From contig JAEEPF010000010.1 in assembly GCA_016284635.1 (NCBI GenBank), positions 1 to 41,097 on the forward strand: a stretch of 41,097 bases of DNA, written 5' to 3'. Numbering within the stretch: position 1 is the first letter of the stretch; every line of letters starts with the position of its first letter. This DNA comes from Prevotella sp. (GTDB lineage Bacteria > Bacteroidota > Bacteroidia > Bacteroidales > Bacteroidaceae). Below the pieces are notes generated by a model, which was not told where the DNA came from, did not search any database, and saw only the letters and a list, made by a program, of their open reading frames with translations. Shown here piece after piece: positions 1-8,734 of this stretch. The position numbers and the translations under genes were made by a program.

Positions 1-105
1 GGAATCAAGGAATCTAGGAATGGTGGCACCCTGTGCCATTGCTGCGCCAGAGAGGTGCAAAGCACCGGAAGATTCCTATATTCCAAGATTCCTTAGACAA
101 AAAAT
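1..105. repeat. Inverted pair of short tandem arrays (8-bp period)
   Basis: The left arm repeats GGAATCWA-type 8-mers at about 1-22. The right arm repeats ATTCCTAT/ATTCCAAG/ATTCCTTA at about 80-103. AAGGAATCTAGGAAT on the left matches the reverse complement of the right arm with one mismatch, so the stretch can fold as a hairpin. The loop holds a second small hairpin (GGTGGCAC/GTGCC). The upstream neighbour is outside the window, so its role as a terminator cannot be judged. Confidence 0.5.
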
Positions 106-129
106 CCCTAGAAGAAAGGAGATTAGCGT

Positions 130-243
130 ATGAAGAAGCGTATGATTGAGATTGCGGTGAAGGTCGTAGTAGCCGCGCTCACGGCATTTCTGACGGCCAT
201 CACAACGACGAGTTGTATGGGGTATGGGCCAATTGCGCTCTAA
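130..243 (+). CDS. Smalltalk-type small protein (37 aa)
   Basis: A 37-codon ORF starting MKKRMIEIAVKVVVAALTAF and ending near a TTTSCMGYG segment. The basic N terminus, single hydrophobic helix with Leu-Thr-Ala repeats and C-terminal Thr-Ser-Cys match the 'smalltalk' family of Bacteroidetes micro-proteins, known mainly from their usual place beside an HU-like DNA-binding gene and an N-acetylmuramoyl-L-alanine amidase gene. An AAAGGAG stretch 8-14 nt before the ATG resembles a Shine-Dalgarno site, unusual in this phylum. No amidase follows: the next items are a palindromic element, a terminator and a tRNA. The SC could be a lipobox-like cysteine, but that is only a possibility. The function of the family is unknown. 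Confidence 0.68.
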   Translation: MKKRMIEIAVKVVVAALTAFLTAITTTSCMGYGPIAL

Positions 244-253
244 GGAGCGCGGC

Positions 254-315
254 GAATCACAGGGGACAGTCCCCCAGTGCGATAAGTCGCACAGATGGGA
301 CAGTCCCCATGATTC
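254..315. repeat. REP-like palindromic element
   Basis: Outer arms GAATCA (254-259) and TGATTC (310-315) pair. Inside them are two copies of GGGACAGTCCC, each nearly self-complementary. The centre is a perfect GTGCGA/TCGCAC hairpin with a TAAG loop. The nested symmetry is typical of REP/BIME-type elements. No RAYT transposase gene is in the window. Confidence 0.5.
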
Positions 316-337
316 ACCCTGAGGGCAGAAAACAACG

Positions 338-363
338 AGAGGACTGACATTTGTCAGTCCTCT
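338..363. terminator. Bidirectional intrinsic terminator
   Basis: A perfect 11-bp stem (AGAGGACTGAC / GTCAGTCCTCT) with a 4-nt ATTT loop. It is followed by TTT on the plus strand and by CGTTGTTTT on the minus strand. It lies between the plus-strand smalltalk ORF and the minus-strand tRNA-Val and could end both transcripts. Confidence 0.75.
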
Positions 364-373
364 TTAACTTGGG

Positions 374-448
374 TGGGCGCTGACGGATTCGAACCGCCGA
401 CCCTCTGCTTGTAAGGCAGATGCTCTAAACCAGCTGAGCTAAGCGCCC
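374..448 (-). tRNA. tRNA-Val (anticodon TAC)
   Basis: On the minus strand the sequence folds as a full cloverleaf: acceptor stem GGGCGCT/AGCGCCC, D arm GCTC/GAGC, anticodon stem TCTGC/GCAGA around the loop CTTACAA (anticodon TAC, reading GUA), and a T arm with the TTCGAAT loop. The discriminator base is A at 374. The following bases read CCC, so the 3' CCA is not encoded. A -7 promoter box lies 18 nt upstream and a strong hairpin terminator just downstream, so the gene is probably transcribed on its own. Confidence 0.95.
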
Positions 449-465
449 TTTTTTCAATTGCGGGT

Positions 466-474
466 GCAAAGGTA
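466..474 (-). promoter_or_regulatory. -7 promoter box for tRNA-Val
   Basis: The minus strand reads TACCTTTGC, a perfect match to the Bacteroidetes TAnnTTTGC -7 box, ending 18 nt before the tRNA 5' end. No clear TTTG -33 box is seen; that position is occupied by the AT-rich tandem array. Confidence 0.65.
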
Positions 475-482
475 CGAAGAAT

Positions 483-515
483 AATTGAGAATTGATAATT
501 GATAATTGATAATTG
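483..515. repeat. Heptamer array (ATTGATA)n
   Basis: About four copies of a 7-bp unit ATTGATA, with a first AATTGAG variant, between the mutL stop codon and the tRNA promoter. It belongs to the same period-7 class as the arrays inside mutL. Confidence 0.85.
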
Positions 516-542
516 TGTTTGTGTTAACAGCTTTTAACCATT

Positions 543-2444
543 TTAGGCAAAAAGACGCTCAATATCGGTCTGCGGGAGGATGGAAAGGATGGGTTTGCCG
601 TTAGGCGTATAGTTGACGTTGGAACAAGCAAAGAGCTCGTTAACCAGCTGCTCCATCTCATCGTTGGAGAGGACTTGGCCGTAGGGAACGGCGACGCTCT
701 GAGCCAGCGAGAGGGCGATCTTTGAGGTGAGAGGTGAGAGGTGAGAGGTGAGAGATATGTCTGAGGCGGAATCGTCGCAGAAAGAGTGATCTTGGGCATC
801 GGCAACAATCTGCTGGAGGAGATTGACGGGGTTGATACCCTCGAGGCCGGCAGGGATGCCGTTGATGGCAAAGGTGTTGCCCCCAAGGTCGGAGAGGTCG
901 AAGCCGATGGTGGTGAGGCTGGGAAGTATCTGTTGAAGGATGACACTCTCGGCAGGTGAGAAACGGACGGACTCAGGGAAGAGCAACTTTTGACTTTCAA
1001 CTTTGAGCTTTAAACTTTGAACTTTAATATAGTGCTCGTAGCGGATGCGCACGTCGGCACGATGCTGATCGATAATCATAAGGCCAGACTTGACGGCAGT
1101 CATGATGTAAGAGCCTTTGTATTGGTAGTGGAGGGGAGAGGAATCGAATTGAGAATTGAGAATTGAAAATTGAAAATTATGATTACCTGAAGAGACTGGA
1201 TCATCCGTGGGGAATAGCGATTGGTCTTCCTCACGGGAGGGAGAGGTGGCGGCGATGTCGTAAAGCTCTTCCCAGTTGGAGGGGACATGGGAACGCGGGG
1301 AATCGTTCCTCGTTCCTCGTTCCTCATTCCTCGTATTAAAGGGATTGTAGTCGGGGTTATAGTTCACCTTGGGGGCGGCGATGGAATCGCGGGAGGGGTC
1401 AAAAACGGGGATATCGGGTTTTCCCTGCACGTCGAAGTCGATGGCCGGCACATCGCAGAAACGGCCCAGGGCATCGCGGACGGTGGCTGTGAGCACCTGC
1501 CAGACGGCCTGTTCGTTCTCGAATTTGATCTCCGTCTTCGTGGGATGGATATTCACGTCGACCGCAGCCGGATCGACATCGATATATAGGAAATAAGGCA
1601 CCTGCATGCCCTCTGGTATCATACGGTCGTAGGCTGTGACGACAGCCTTGTGGAAATACGGATGCCGCATGTATCGTCCGTTGACGAAGAAGAAATCATG
1701 TCCGCTCTTCTTACGGGCCGTCTCAGGCTTACCCACAAAACCCGTGATGTTGCAGAGCGTGGTCTGCACCTCAACAGGCAGAAGATCCTGCGAATACTGG
1801 CGGCCATAGACATCGGTGATACGCTGCCGCAGACTGGCTGGCTTGAGGTTCTGGAGCTCTGCCCCATTATGGTGGAGGATGAAATGGATGTCGGGATAGA
1901 CGAGCACGATGCGCTCGAAAGCCTGGAGGATATTGCTGAGTTCGGTGGCGTTGGACTTGAGGAACTTCCGTCGGGCTGGGACATTATAGAAGAGGTTGTC
2001 CACCTTGAAACTACTGCCCACAGGAGCTGCAGCGGGTTCCTGCGACACCACCTTCGAGGCGGCTATCTGGATGCGCGTGCCGATCTCGTCGTCTGCCATA
2101 CGGGTGAGCAGTTCCACCTGTGCCACAGCAGCGATGGAGGCGAGGGCCTCACCACGGAATCCCATCGTATGGAGGGCAAAGAGATCGTCGGCCTTGCGGA
2201 TCTTCGACGTAGCATGACGCTCAAAAGCCAGACGGGCATCAGTCTCTGACATACCCCGTCCGTCGTCGATGACCTGAATAGAGGTGCGCCCTGCATCGAC
2301 GATGATGACATGGATGGTCTTGGCCCCTGCATCGACGGCATTCTCAACCAGTTCCTTCACGACGGAGGCTGGGCGCTGGATCACCTCACCAGCGGCAATC
2401 TGGTTGGCTACGCTATCGGGGAGAAGGGAGATGATGTCGGACAT
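543..2444 (-). CDS. mutL: DNA mismatch repair protein MutL
   Basis: MutL couples mismatch recognition by MutS to downstream repair. The N-terminal GHKL ATPase is complete: the ELVENAVDAGA motif with Glu34/Asn35, DDGRGM (60-65), HATSKI (77-82) and GFRGEAL (95-101). The C-terminal dimerisation domain begins near residue 440. At the usual endonuclease motif DQHA(X)2E(X)4E it reads DQHRADVRIRYE (459-470), so the first Glu is Val, and the CPHGRP-like motif near the end reads YTPNGKP; nicking activity is therefore doubtful. Oddly, four tandem arrays of 7-bp units lie inside the gene in frame, encoding about residues 371-380, 423-433, 473-486 and 564-574. Two are in the inter-domain linker and two in the C-terminal domain. 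The frame stays open throughout. It is last in the guaB-to-mutL gene set. Confidence 0.96.
   Translation of the reverse strand: MSDIISLLPDSVANQIAAGEVIQRPASVVKELVENAVDAGAKTIHVIIVDAGRTSIQVIDDGRGMSETDARLAFERHATSKIRKADDLFALHTMGFRGEALASIAAVAQVELLTRMADDEIGTRIQIAASKVVSQEPAAAPVGSSFKVDNLFYNVPARRKFLKSNATELSNILQAFERIVLVYPDIHFILHHNGAELQNLKPASLRQRITDVYGRQYSQDLLPVEVQTTLCNITGFVGKPETARKKSGHDFFFVNGRYMRHPYFHKAVVTAYDRMIPEGMQVPYFLYIDVDPAAVDVNIHPTKTEIKFENEQAVWQVLTATVRDALGRFCDVPAIDFDVQGKPDIPVFDPSRDSIAAPKVNYNPDYNPFNTRNEERGTRNDSPRSHVPSNWEELYDIAATSPSREEDQSLFPTDDPVSSGNHNFQFSILNSQFDSSPLHYQYKGSYIMTAVKSGLMIIDQHRADVRIRYEHYIKVQSLKLKVESQKLLFPESVRFSPAESVILQQILPSLTTIGFDLSDLGGNTFAINGIPAGLEGINPVNLLQQIVADAQDHSFCDDSASDISLTSHLSPLTSKIALSLAQSVAVPYGQVLSNDEMEQLVNELFACSNVNYTPNGKPILSILPQTDIERLFA
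724..755. repeat. Heptamer array (GTGAGAG)4 inside mutL
   Basis: Four direct copies of GTGAGAG on the plus strand. On the coding strand they give a Leu-Thr-Ser-His-Leu-Ser-Pro 7-residue repeat (about MutL residues 564-574). Gain or loss of one unit would frameshift mutL. Confidence 0.9.
987..1028. repeat. Heptamer array (CTTTGAA)n inside mutL
   Basis: Five to six 7-bp units (CTTTCAA, CTTTGAG, CTTTAAA, CTTTGAA, CTTTAAT) coding for about MutL residues 473-486, just after the DQHR motif. It shares its unit and orientation with the array at 2444-2488 just upstream of the gene. Confidence 0.88.
1147..1178. repeat. Heptamer array (AATTGAG/AATTGAA)4 inside mutL
   Basis: Two AATTGAG units then two AATTGAA units, encoding the low-complexity peptide NFQFSILNSQF (about residues 423-433) in the linker between the ATPase and dimerisation domains of MutL. 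Confidence 0.9.
1306..1333. repeat. Heptamer array (TTCCTCG)4 inside mutL
   Basis: Four TTCCTCG/TTCCTCA units coding for the TRNEERGTRND part of the MutL linker. The same unit on the other strand recurs inside the S9 peptidase gene at 36503-36533, where it also yields RNEERG. Confidence 0.9.
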
Positions 2445-2488
2445 TGAACTTTGAACTTTGAGCTTTGAACTTTGAACTTTGAACTTTA
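2444..2488. repeat. Heptamer array (TTGAACT)6 between the OstA-like gene and mutL
   Basis: Six units of a TTGAACT heptamer, one with a TTGAGCT variant, fill the whole gap between the OstA-like stop codon and the mutL start. In this position it can affect the leader and spacing for mutL translation. Confidence 0.9.
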
Positions 2489-2491
2489 TGA

Positions 2492-4216
2492 TTACTCAGT
2501 GGCAGGAGCAGGTTCTTGTGGTTCTTCGGGAACAGGTTCTTGTGACTCTTCAGGAGCAGGTTCTTGCGACTCTTCGGGAGCAAGCGGCAAATCCGAGTCT
2601 TTCTTTTTTTCGTCAGTTCTCTTCTTACCATCTTTTCCACGCCAGTTGAAGATGTCGTAACGATTGACGGGACGGACGTATTCGTACCAGGCAAAGCCGG
2701 GGAGGTGACGACGATCAGCAGGAATCTGGTTAAGCGGATACATTGTGCCGGTGGTCTTGGGAGTCCATACACTCTCAAGCTTCTGGTTCTTGATGAACAT
2801 ACGGAGTTCGGAGGTCTCCTGATAGTTGTAGATGATGGGCAGCGTGTCGCCCTCCTCGAAGAAATAGCCGATGAGTACATTGTCCTTCGCCCTGGCCTCG
2901 CGGACCTTACCCTCGACAAAGAAAGAGAACATCTCACGTGAGGACACCTGATTGTAGCAGGCCGTATCCGACTTCAACTGCTGGATGGAGAAGGCATTGC
3001 CGATGATGTGGGTATGGTCGATGACCGTATCCTGCAGATAGATATGGACGATGTCGCCCACCAGCTGCTGGCCGTTGTTCCACATGATCGGATCGTGGAA
3101 GAGCGTCACGATGGAGTCCTTCGAGTTGTAGACGAGAGAGTCGCAGACGGCCTGCACATCGGTGCGGAAAGCCCTCACGTGGTGGTAGGCGTGGACCTTG
3201 CGATAGACGGAGTCGGTCTCGATGTTGAAGGTGACGAGCTTGAACGTGTCGGCATGCAGGAAGAGGGAGTCGCCCTGCGAGTAATCGATGGCCACAGCAC
3301 TGTCTGTACACATCGCATAGCCGGTGTTCTCGTAATACTCGCCATAGTTACCCGTGAACTTGTTGTGATTGACGGAGTCGACATAGACCACATCATAGAA
3401 AGCCTGGCTGAAACCCATCCGACTGTCGTAGTAGACACTGTCGCCCACGAGCATCTTACCGTTGTTGGTCAGTATGGAACGGTTCAAAAGCTGTGCCCGT
3501 TCCAACTTCGTGTCGTAATAGCCCAATTCTGAATAGATGTGATTATCGCCAGAGGTGATGTCGGAGGGTCCGACGATGTGGGCCATCGACTTGTGGTTGT
3601 CGTAATAGAGCGTATCGGTGGTGAGGAACATATCGGGATTCTTCATCTTCACGTCGTAGTTGAAGACCGACATCTTCGTCTTGGTGTTGTACTCGCCCCA
3701 GTCGGAGGTGAGCGTGGTGTTACCGTCGATCATCTTACCGCCCTCGAAGAAGTAGACGTTGTTGTAGATGCGGTCGAAGTCGAGGCTGTCCGTATAGAGG
3801 ACGGTCTTCCGATGCTTGAGCACGACATTATAGCGTGCACGGCCTATCTGCTCGTTGCCGTCGTAATAGGCATAGTCGCTGAAGAGTGAGAGCGTGTCGC
3901 CCTGGTACATCTTCACATTCCCAAAGGCCTCGAAGGAGTTGGAAGCCTCGTAGAAATAGGCACTGTCGCAATAGAGGCGGGCACCCTCATGGGTGAAATG
4001 CACCTTACCGTTGAGGATGGTGGCATCGGGATTGAGGCGCTGGTCGAAGTGGAGCACGTCGGCATGCTCAAGGTGGACACGGCTATCGTGAACCTTTGCC
4101 CTACGGGCAGGACGCTTGGACTTTCCTTTCTGGGCCTGCGCTTCGCTAAATGAGAAATGAAAAATGAAAAATGATAAAGTTATCACCATCAGCCATAAAG
4201 ATCCTCTTCTATGCAT
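2492..4216 (-). CDS. OstA/LptA-like LPS transport protein
   Basis: An exported 574-residue protein with an OstA-like (LptA/LptD N-terminal) beta-jellyroll region. It is probably periplasmic and helps carry lipopolysaccharide to the outer membrane. The N terminus is a signal peptide whose hydrophobic core (LSFFIFHFSFSEAQAQ) is encoded by a heptamer array. The body is rich in repeating strands of the type 'L..DSA.FYE..N.FEAFGNVKMYQGDTL', as expected for OstA repeats. The C terminus ends in three 8-residue repeats of PEESQEPA type (24-bp direct repeats at about 2500-2585), probably a flexible tail. It lies just downstream of two SurA-like chaperone genes, all serving the outer membrane, while lptB lies separately at 14659-15507. 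Confidence 0.85.
   Translation of the reverse strand: MHRRGSLWLMVITLSFFIFHFSFSEAQAQKGKSKRPARRAKVHDSRVHLEHADVLHFDQRLNPDATILNGKVHFTHEGARLYCDSAYFYEASNSFEAFGNVKMYQGDTLSLFSDYAYYDGNEQIGRARYNVVLKHRKTVLYTDSLDFDRIYNNVYFFEGGKMIDGNTTLTSDWGEYNTKTKMSVFNYDVKMKNPDMFLTTDTLYYDNHKSMAHIVGPSDITSGDNHIYSELGYYDTKLERAQLLNRSILTNNGKMLVGDSVYYDSRMGFSQAFYDVVYVDSVNHNKFTGNYGEYYENTGYAMCTDSAVAIDYSQGDSLFLHADTFKLVTFNIETDSVYRKVHAYHHVRAFRTDVQAVCDSLVYNSKDSIVTLFHDPIMWNNGQQLVGDIVHIYLQDTVIDHTHIIGNAFSIQQLKSDTACYNQVSSREMFSFFVEGKVREARAKDNVLIGYFFEEGDTLPIIYNYQETSELRMFIKNQKLESVWTPKTTGTMYPLNQIPADRRHLPGFAWYEYVRPVNRYDIFNWRGKDGKKRTDEKKKDSDLPLAPEESQEPAPEESQEPVPEEPQEPAPATE
4144..4178. repeat. Heptamer array encoding the OstA-like signal-peptide core
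   Basis: On the coding strand the five units are TTTATCA, TTTTTCA, TTTTTCA, TTTCTCA and TTTAGCG. They code for the Ser/Phe-rich h-region of the signal peptide. The array is an inverted copy of the one at 4232-4266, with the same first and last units. Confidence 0.88.
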
Positions 4217-4231
4217 CAGTATCCTCTTTTA

Positions 4232-4296
4232 TTTATCATTTATCATTCATCATTTTTCATTTAGCGTATGCGCTTTTATCATTTAGCGTATGCGCT
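4232..4296. repeat. Heptamer array plus 17-bp direct repeat
   Basis: Five heptamers (TTTATCA, TTTATCA, TTCATCA, TTTTTCA, TTTAGCG) occupy 4232-4266. CATTTAGCGTATGCGCT then occurs twice, at 4258-4274 and 4280-4296; the second copy covers the last codon and stop of the SurA-like gene. Together with 4144-4178 it forms a 35-bp inverted repeat around the start codon of the OstA-like gene. Confidence 0.85.
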
Positions 4297-5740
4297 ATTT
4301 GATCCAGCCTTCGTATTCGAACTTACAGTCCTGATAGCCGCTGTTCAGGCGGGTATAGACGCTTTTGATCTTATCGACCACCCACTGATGGATACGATCG
4401 TTCTGACGGCGTTGCTGCACCACCTCTTTCAGCGTCTGGAAATCCTCGGAGATGGAGGCCTTATGGCCCTCTATACGGTTCTTCAACTTGGCGATGACAC
4501 AGACGGTCTTGCCTCGCTGGTTGATCAGCTGGAAGGAGCGTGACACCTGTCCCACCTGCATCGTGTCGACCACCTTGGCCACCTCTGGCGGCAGGTCCTG
4601 CATCTTGAAGCGGGAGGTGATACGGCCTGTCTGCGGATCGCTGTTCGACATCAGACCCTTGTTATTGCGGGTATCCTTATCGTCGGAGAGCATGGAGGCA
4701 GCATTCTCGAAAGTGAACTTTTCTGCACGGATGTCATCAGCGATGGAGTCGAGACGGCTCAGCGTTCTCTCGATAGCCTCATCAGAGACGACAGGCTTAC
4801 GGAGGATATGACGCACATTGACTTTGTCGCCACGCTTCTCAATGAGCTGGATGATGTGGAAGCCGAACTCCGACTCCACGATCTTCGACACCTTCTTGGG
4901 ATCGGTGAGGTTGAAGGCCACCGTTGCGAAGGCGGGGTCGAGCATACCTCGTCCTGAGAGACCCAGCTCACCGCCACGACGCGCCGTACCGGGATCTTCG
5001 GAATAGAGACGGGCCAACGTGGAGAACGATGCATCGCCACGATTTATACGATCGGTATATTCACGGAGTTCATCCTTCACACGATTCAGTTCCTCAGCAG
5101 GAATCTTTGGCGTCATCTGCACGATTTCCACCTCCACCTCCGTAGGGATGAAGGGCAGGCTGTCTTCTGGCAGGTCATTGAAATAACGGCGCACATCAGC
5201 AGGGGTGACGGCGATATCCTCAACGAGTTTGCGCTTCATCTTCTGCACCATCTGACGGTCTTTCAGTTCCTCACGCAGGTCGTTGCGGATCTGCGACAAG
5301 GGCTTGTGACGGTACTCTTCGAGGCGTTCGCGAGACCCGTCGACCATCTCGAGCCAGTAGTTGATGTGCTGTTCCACCTCGGCAGCAACGTCAGCGTCAG
5401 TCACCTCGATACTATCGATCTGCGCCTGGTGCTTGAACAGCTTCTGCACGGCAATCTGCTCGGGGATGATACAGTCTGGATCGCCACTCCATTTCACGCC
5501 TTCCATCGCAGCCTGCATACGGTATGTCTCGACGTCGGACTTCAGGATGGCCTCATCGCCAACGACCCAGATGACCTCGTCGATGACGGTGCCTATCCGG
5601 ACGGAGTCGGCGGCAGTGGTATCTGCGGTGATTCCAGAAGCTCCGGAGATTCCGGATAATCCGGTATTACCGGCAAAAGCTGTCCCTAAGAAGGGGACAG
5701 CGATAAGTAGGGTTATGATCAGATTCCTTGTTGTCTTCAT
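4295..5740 (-). CDS. SurA-like periplasmic peptidyl-prolyl isomerase
   Basis: An exported chaperone of the SurA type that helps outer-membrane proteins fold. The start MKTTRNLIITLLIAVPFLGT is a clear signal peptide. The SurA N-terminal chaperone region follows, with a typical opening (VIDEVIWVVGDEAILKSDVE). Then come two parvulin-like rotamase segments: one around EDPGTARRGGELGLSGRGML and FGFHIIQLIEKRGDKV, and a second, degenerate one beginning at VRHILRKP. The ATG at 5738-5740 shares one base with the stop of the upstream gene (TGATG), so translation is probably coupled; an in-frame TTG one codon earlier is less likely. The end lies in a 17-bp direct repeat. Confidence 0.9.
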   Translation of the reverse strand: MKTTRNLIITLLIAVPFLGTAFAGNTGLSGISGASGITADTTAADSVRIGTVIDEVIWVVGDEAILKSDVETYRMQAAMEGVKWSGDPDCIIPEQIAVQKLFKHQAQIDSIEVTDADVAAEVEQHINYWLEMVDGSRERLEEYRHKPLSQIRNDLREELKDRQMVQKMKRKLVEDIAVTPADVRRYFNDLPEDSLPFIPTEVEVEIVQMTPKIPAEELNRVKDELREYTDRINRGDASFSTLARLYSEDPGTARRGGELGLSGRGMLDPAFATVAFNLTDPKKVSKIVESEFGFHIIQLIEKRGDKVNVRHILRKPVVSDEAIERTLSRLDSIADDIRAEKFTFENAASMLSDDKDTRNNKGLMSNSDPQTGRITSRFKMQDLPPEVAKVVDTMQVGQVSRSFQLINQRGKTVCVIAKLKNRIEGHKASISEDFQTLKEVVQQRRQNDRIHQWVVDKIKSVYTRLNSGYQDCKFEYEGWIK

Positions 5741-7158
5741 CAATGCTGGTTTACTGTTTTCAAAACATCATCATATACCTTTACCGGATAGCGCTGGCGG
5801 AGGTCAGCCACCCACTGCTGTTCCAGTGCCTGCTGGTAGTCTTCGATCACCTGAGTGCGCACGTCGGTATAATCTTCGGGTTTCTTCAGTTTCTTGCCAT
5901 AGACGGCGTCGATGGGATAGTCCTTGTTGACTTCAACGGGCTGGTCAAGAGCCGTACGGAAGATCTTATGGTCGACCAGACGGCTGTCGCCTGGCTTGAA
6001 GAGCCCCTGTTCAACACGGATGCGGATGATGGAGTCTGGGTTGAAATTCTGGCGCAGGACATCGGCCCACTTACCAAACGGCAGTCCCTTCACACAACGC
6101 TTCACGGCCTTGACATCTGCCTTGTCCTTCACGTGGTAGGCGATACCCTTGAAACGAGGCTCTGAGAACACATAGTCCTTCTGATGGGCACGGAACCAAC
6201 TATCGAGGGCGGCTTCATCCTTCGAGGCTTTCTCCCACACCTGACGGTTGCTGATCTCATAGACCAACAGTCCATCGTGGTACTCCTGGATGAGGTATTT
6301 CATCTCAGAATCGACAGCGCCTAAGGAGTCTGCACGACGAGTCATATACTGTTCTTCCGTCATCTGACCACTGGTCACGACACTCTGGATTTTCTGACGG
6401 GCGATAGCCTCACGGATGCCCTGCTGCTCGAACGAGCGCACAATCTGATCCTTGAGTTCCTCGAAGGGCTCGAGCTGTTTGCGACCCTTCATCAGGATGA
6501 TATGGTAACCGTCGGGGGCCAGCACCGGACGACTCACCTCCCCTTCCTGAAGGGCATAGGCAGCCTCCTCGAACTCAGGATACACCTGTCCTGGGCCTAT
6601 CCATACCAGTTCACCTCCATTGGCAGCACTGCGACGGTCCTGCGACACCTTCTTACAGAGCTCTGCAAAGTCTGCACCCTGTTTGAGGGCCTGCCAGATA
6701 GAGTCTGCGCGCTGTGCAACTTTCGCCTGCTCCTCGGATGTAGCCTTGGTGGAAACACGGAGGAAGATATGTGCAGGAAGGATAAGTCCCTTCTCACCAA
6801 TCTGTTCCTTCGCACGGTCGTAGGCCTTACGGGCCTCTGCCACCACCTCTGCATCCGTCGTCATCGTGGGCAATACCTGCTGGTCACGATAGGTGGCAAA
6901 CTCATTCTTGAACGATGTGAGCGTGTCGAGCCTGGCATCGATGGCTGCTGCCACCTTCATCTTATAAACGGCATAAAGGTCGGCATACTCCTCGACATTT
7001 TTCTTGTCGATCACGCCGTCGCTATTGTTCTTGTTGAATGAATACTCAAACTCAGAGCGCGTCACATCCACCCCATTAACAGTCATCACAATCGGGTCTG
7101 TCTGCGCCATTGCGGCTGTGCTCATCAGACAGGCCGCCAGTATCATCTTCAATTTCAT
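5740..7158 (-). CDS. Second PpiC/SurA-type peptidyl-prolyl isomerase
   Basis: An exported 472-residue rotamase. It has a short signal peptide (MKLKMILAACLMSTAAMAQ), then an N-terminal helical chaperone segment with the VNGVDVTRSEFEYSF motif common in Bacteroidetes foldases. A PpiC parvulin domain follows at about residues 125-235 (PAHIFLRVST, FAELCKKVSQD, NGGELVWIGPGQ, GYHIILMKGR). The C-terminal part is a second, diverged chaperone/rotamase region. It is translationally coupled to the next SurA-like gene through a one-base overlap. The two neighbours probably share the job of outer-membrane protein folding, and this one may be the more client-specific. Confidence 0.88.
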   Translation of the reverse strand: MKLKMILAACLMSTAAMAQTDPIVMTVNGVDVTRSEFEYSFNKNNSDGVIDKKNVEEYADLYAVYKMKVAAAIDARLDTLTSFKNEFATYRDQQVLPTMTTDAEVVAEARKAYDRAKEQIGEKGLILPAHIFLRVSTKATSEEQAKVAQRADSIWQALKQGADFAELCKKVSQDRRSAANGGELVWIGPGQVYPEFEEAAYALQEGEVSRPVLAPDGYHIILMKGRKQLEPFEELKDQIVRSFEQQGIREAIARQKIQSVVTSGQMTEEQYMTRRADSLGAVDSEMKYLIQEYHDGLLVYEISNRQVWEKASKDEAALDSWFRAHQKDYVFSEPRFKGIAYHVKDKADVKAVKRCVKGLPFGKWADVLRQNFNPDSIIRIRVEQGLFKPGDSRLVDHKIFRTALDQPVEVNKDYPIDAVYGKKLKKPEDYTDVRTQVIEDYQQALEQQWVADLRQRYPVKVYDDVLKTVNQH

Positions 7159-7163
7159 CTGCT

Positions 7164-7195
7164 TAATTCGTGAAATTCGTTTAATCGTTGTTTTA
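7164..7195. repeat. Dispersed AATTCGTGA repeat (copy 1)
   Basis: TAATTCGTGAAATTCGTTTAA and its continuation resemble the right arm of the perfect inverted repeat at 16265-16290 and the short copy at 39656-39679. It is a 9-bp-period array that fills the gap between guaB and the isomerase gene. Confidence 0.65.
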
Positions 7196-7200
7196 TAAAA

Positions 7201-8691
<1,491 letters not shown>

Positions 8692-8716
8692 TTATACCTT
8701 TCTTAAAATATTGCGT

Positions 8717-8725
8717 GCAAAGGTA
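8717..8725 (-). promoter_or_regulatory. -7 promoter box for guaB
   Basis: TACCTTTGC on the minus strand, 29 nt upstream of the guaB ATG. It matches the Bacteroidetes -7 consensus. No convincing TTTG box is found 19-21 nt further upstream, where the tandem array begins. Confidence 0.65.
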
Positions 8726-8734
8726 CAAAAAAAG

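Noticed and set aside
1..315. Insertion-sequence ends
   Set aside because: There are inverted repeats but no transposase or target duplication; the arms are simple tandem units.
483..2488. CRISPR-like repeats
   Set aside because: The units are 7 bp and directly joined, without unique spacers; no cas genes are present.
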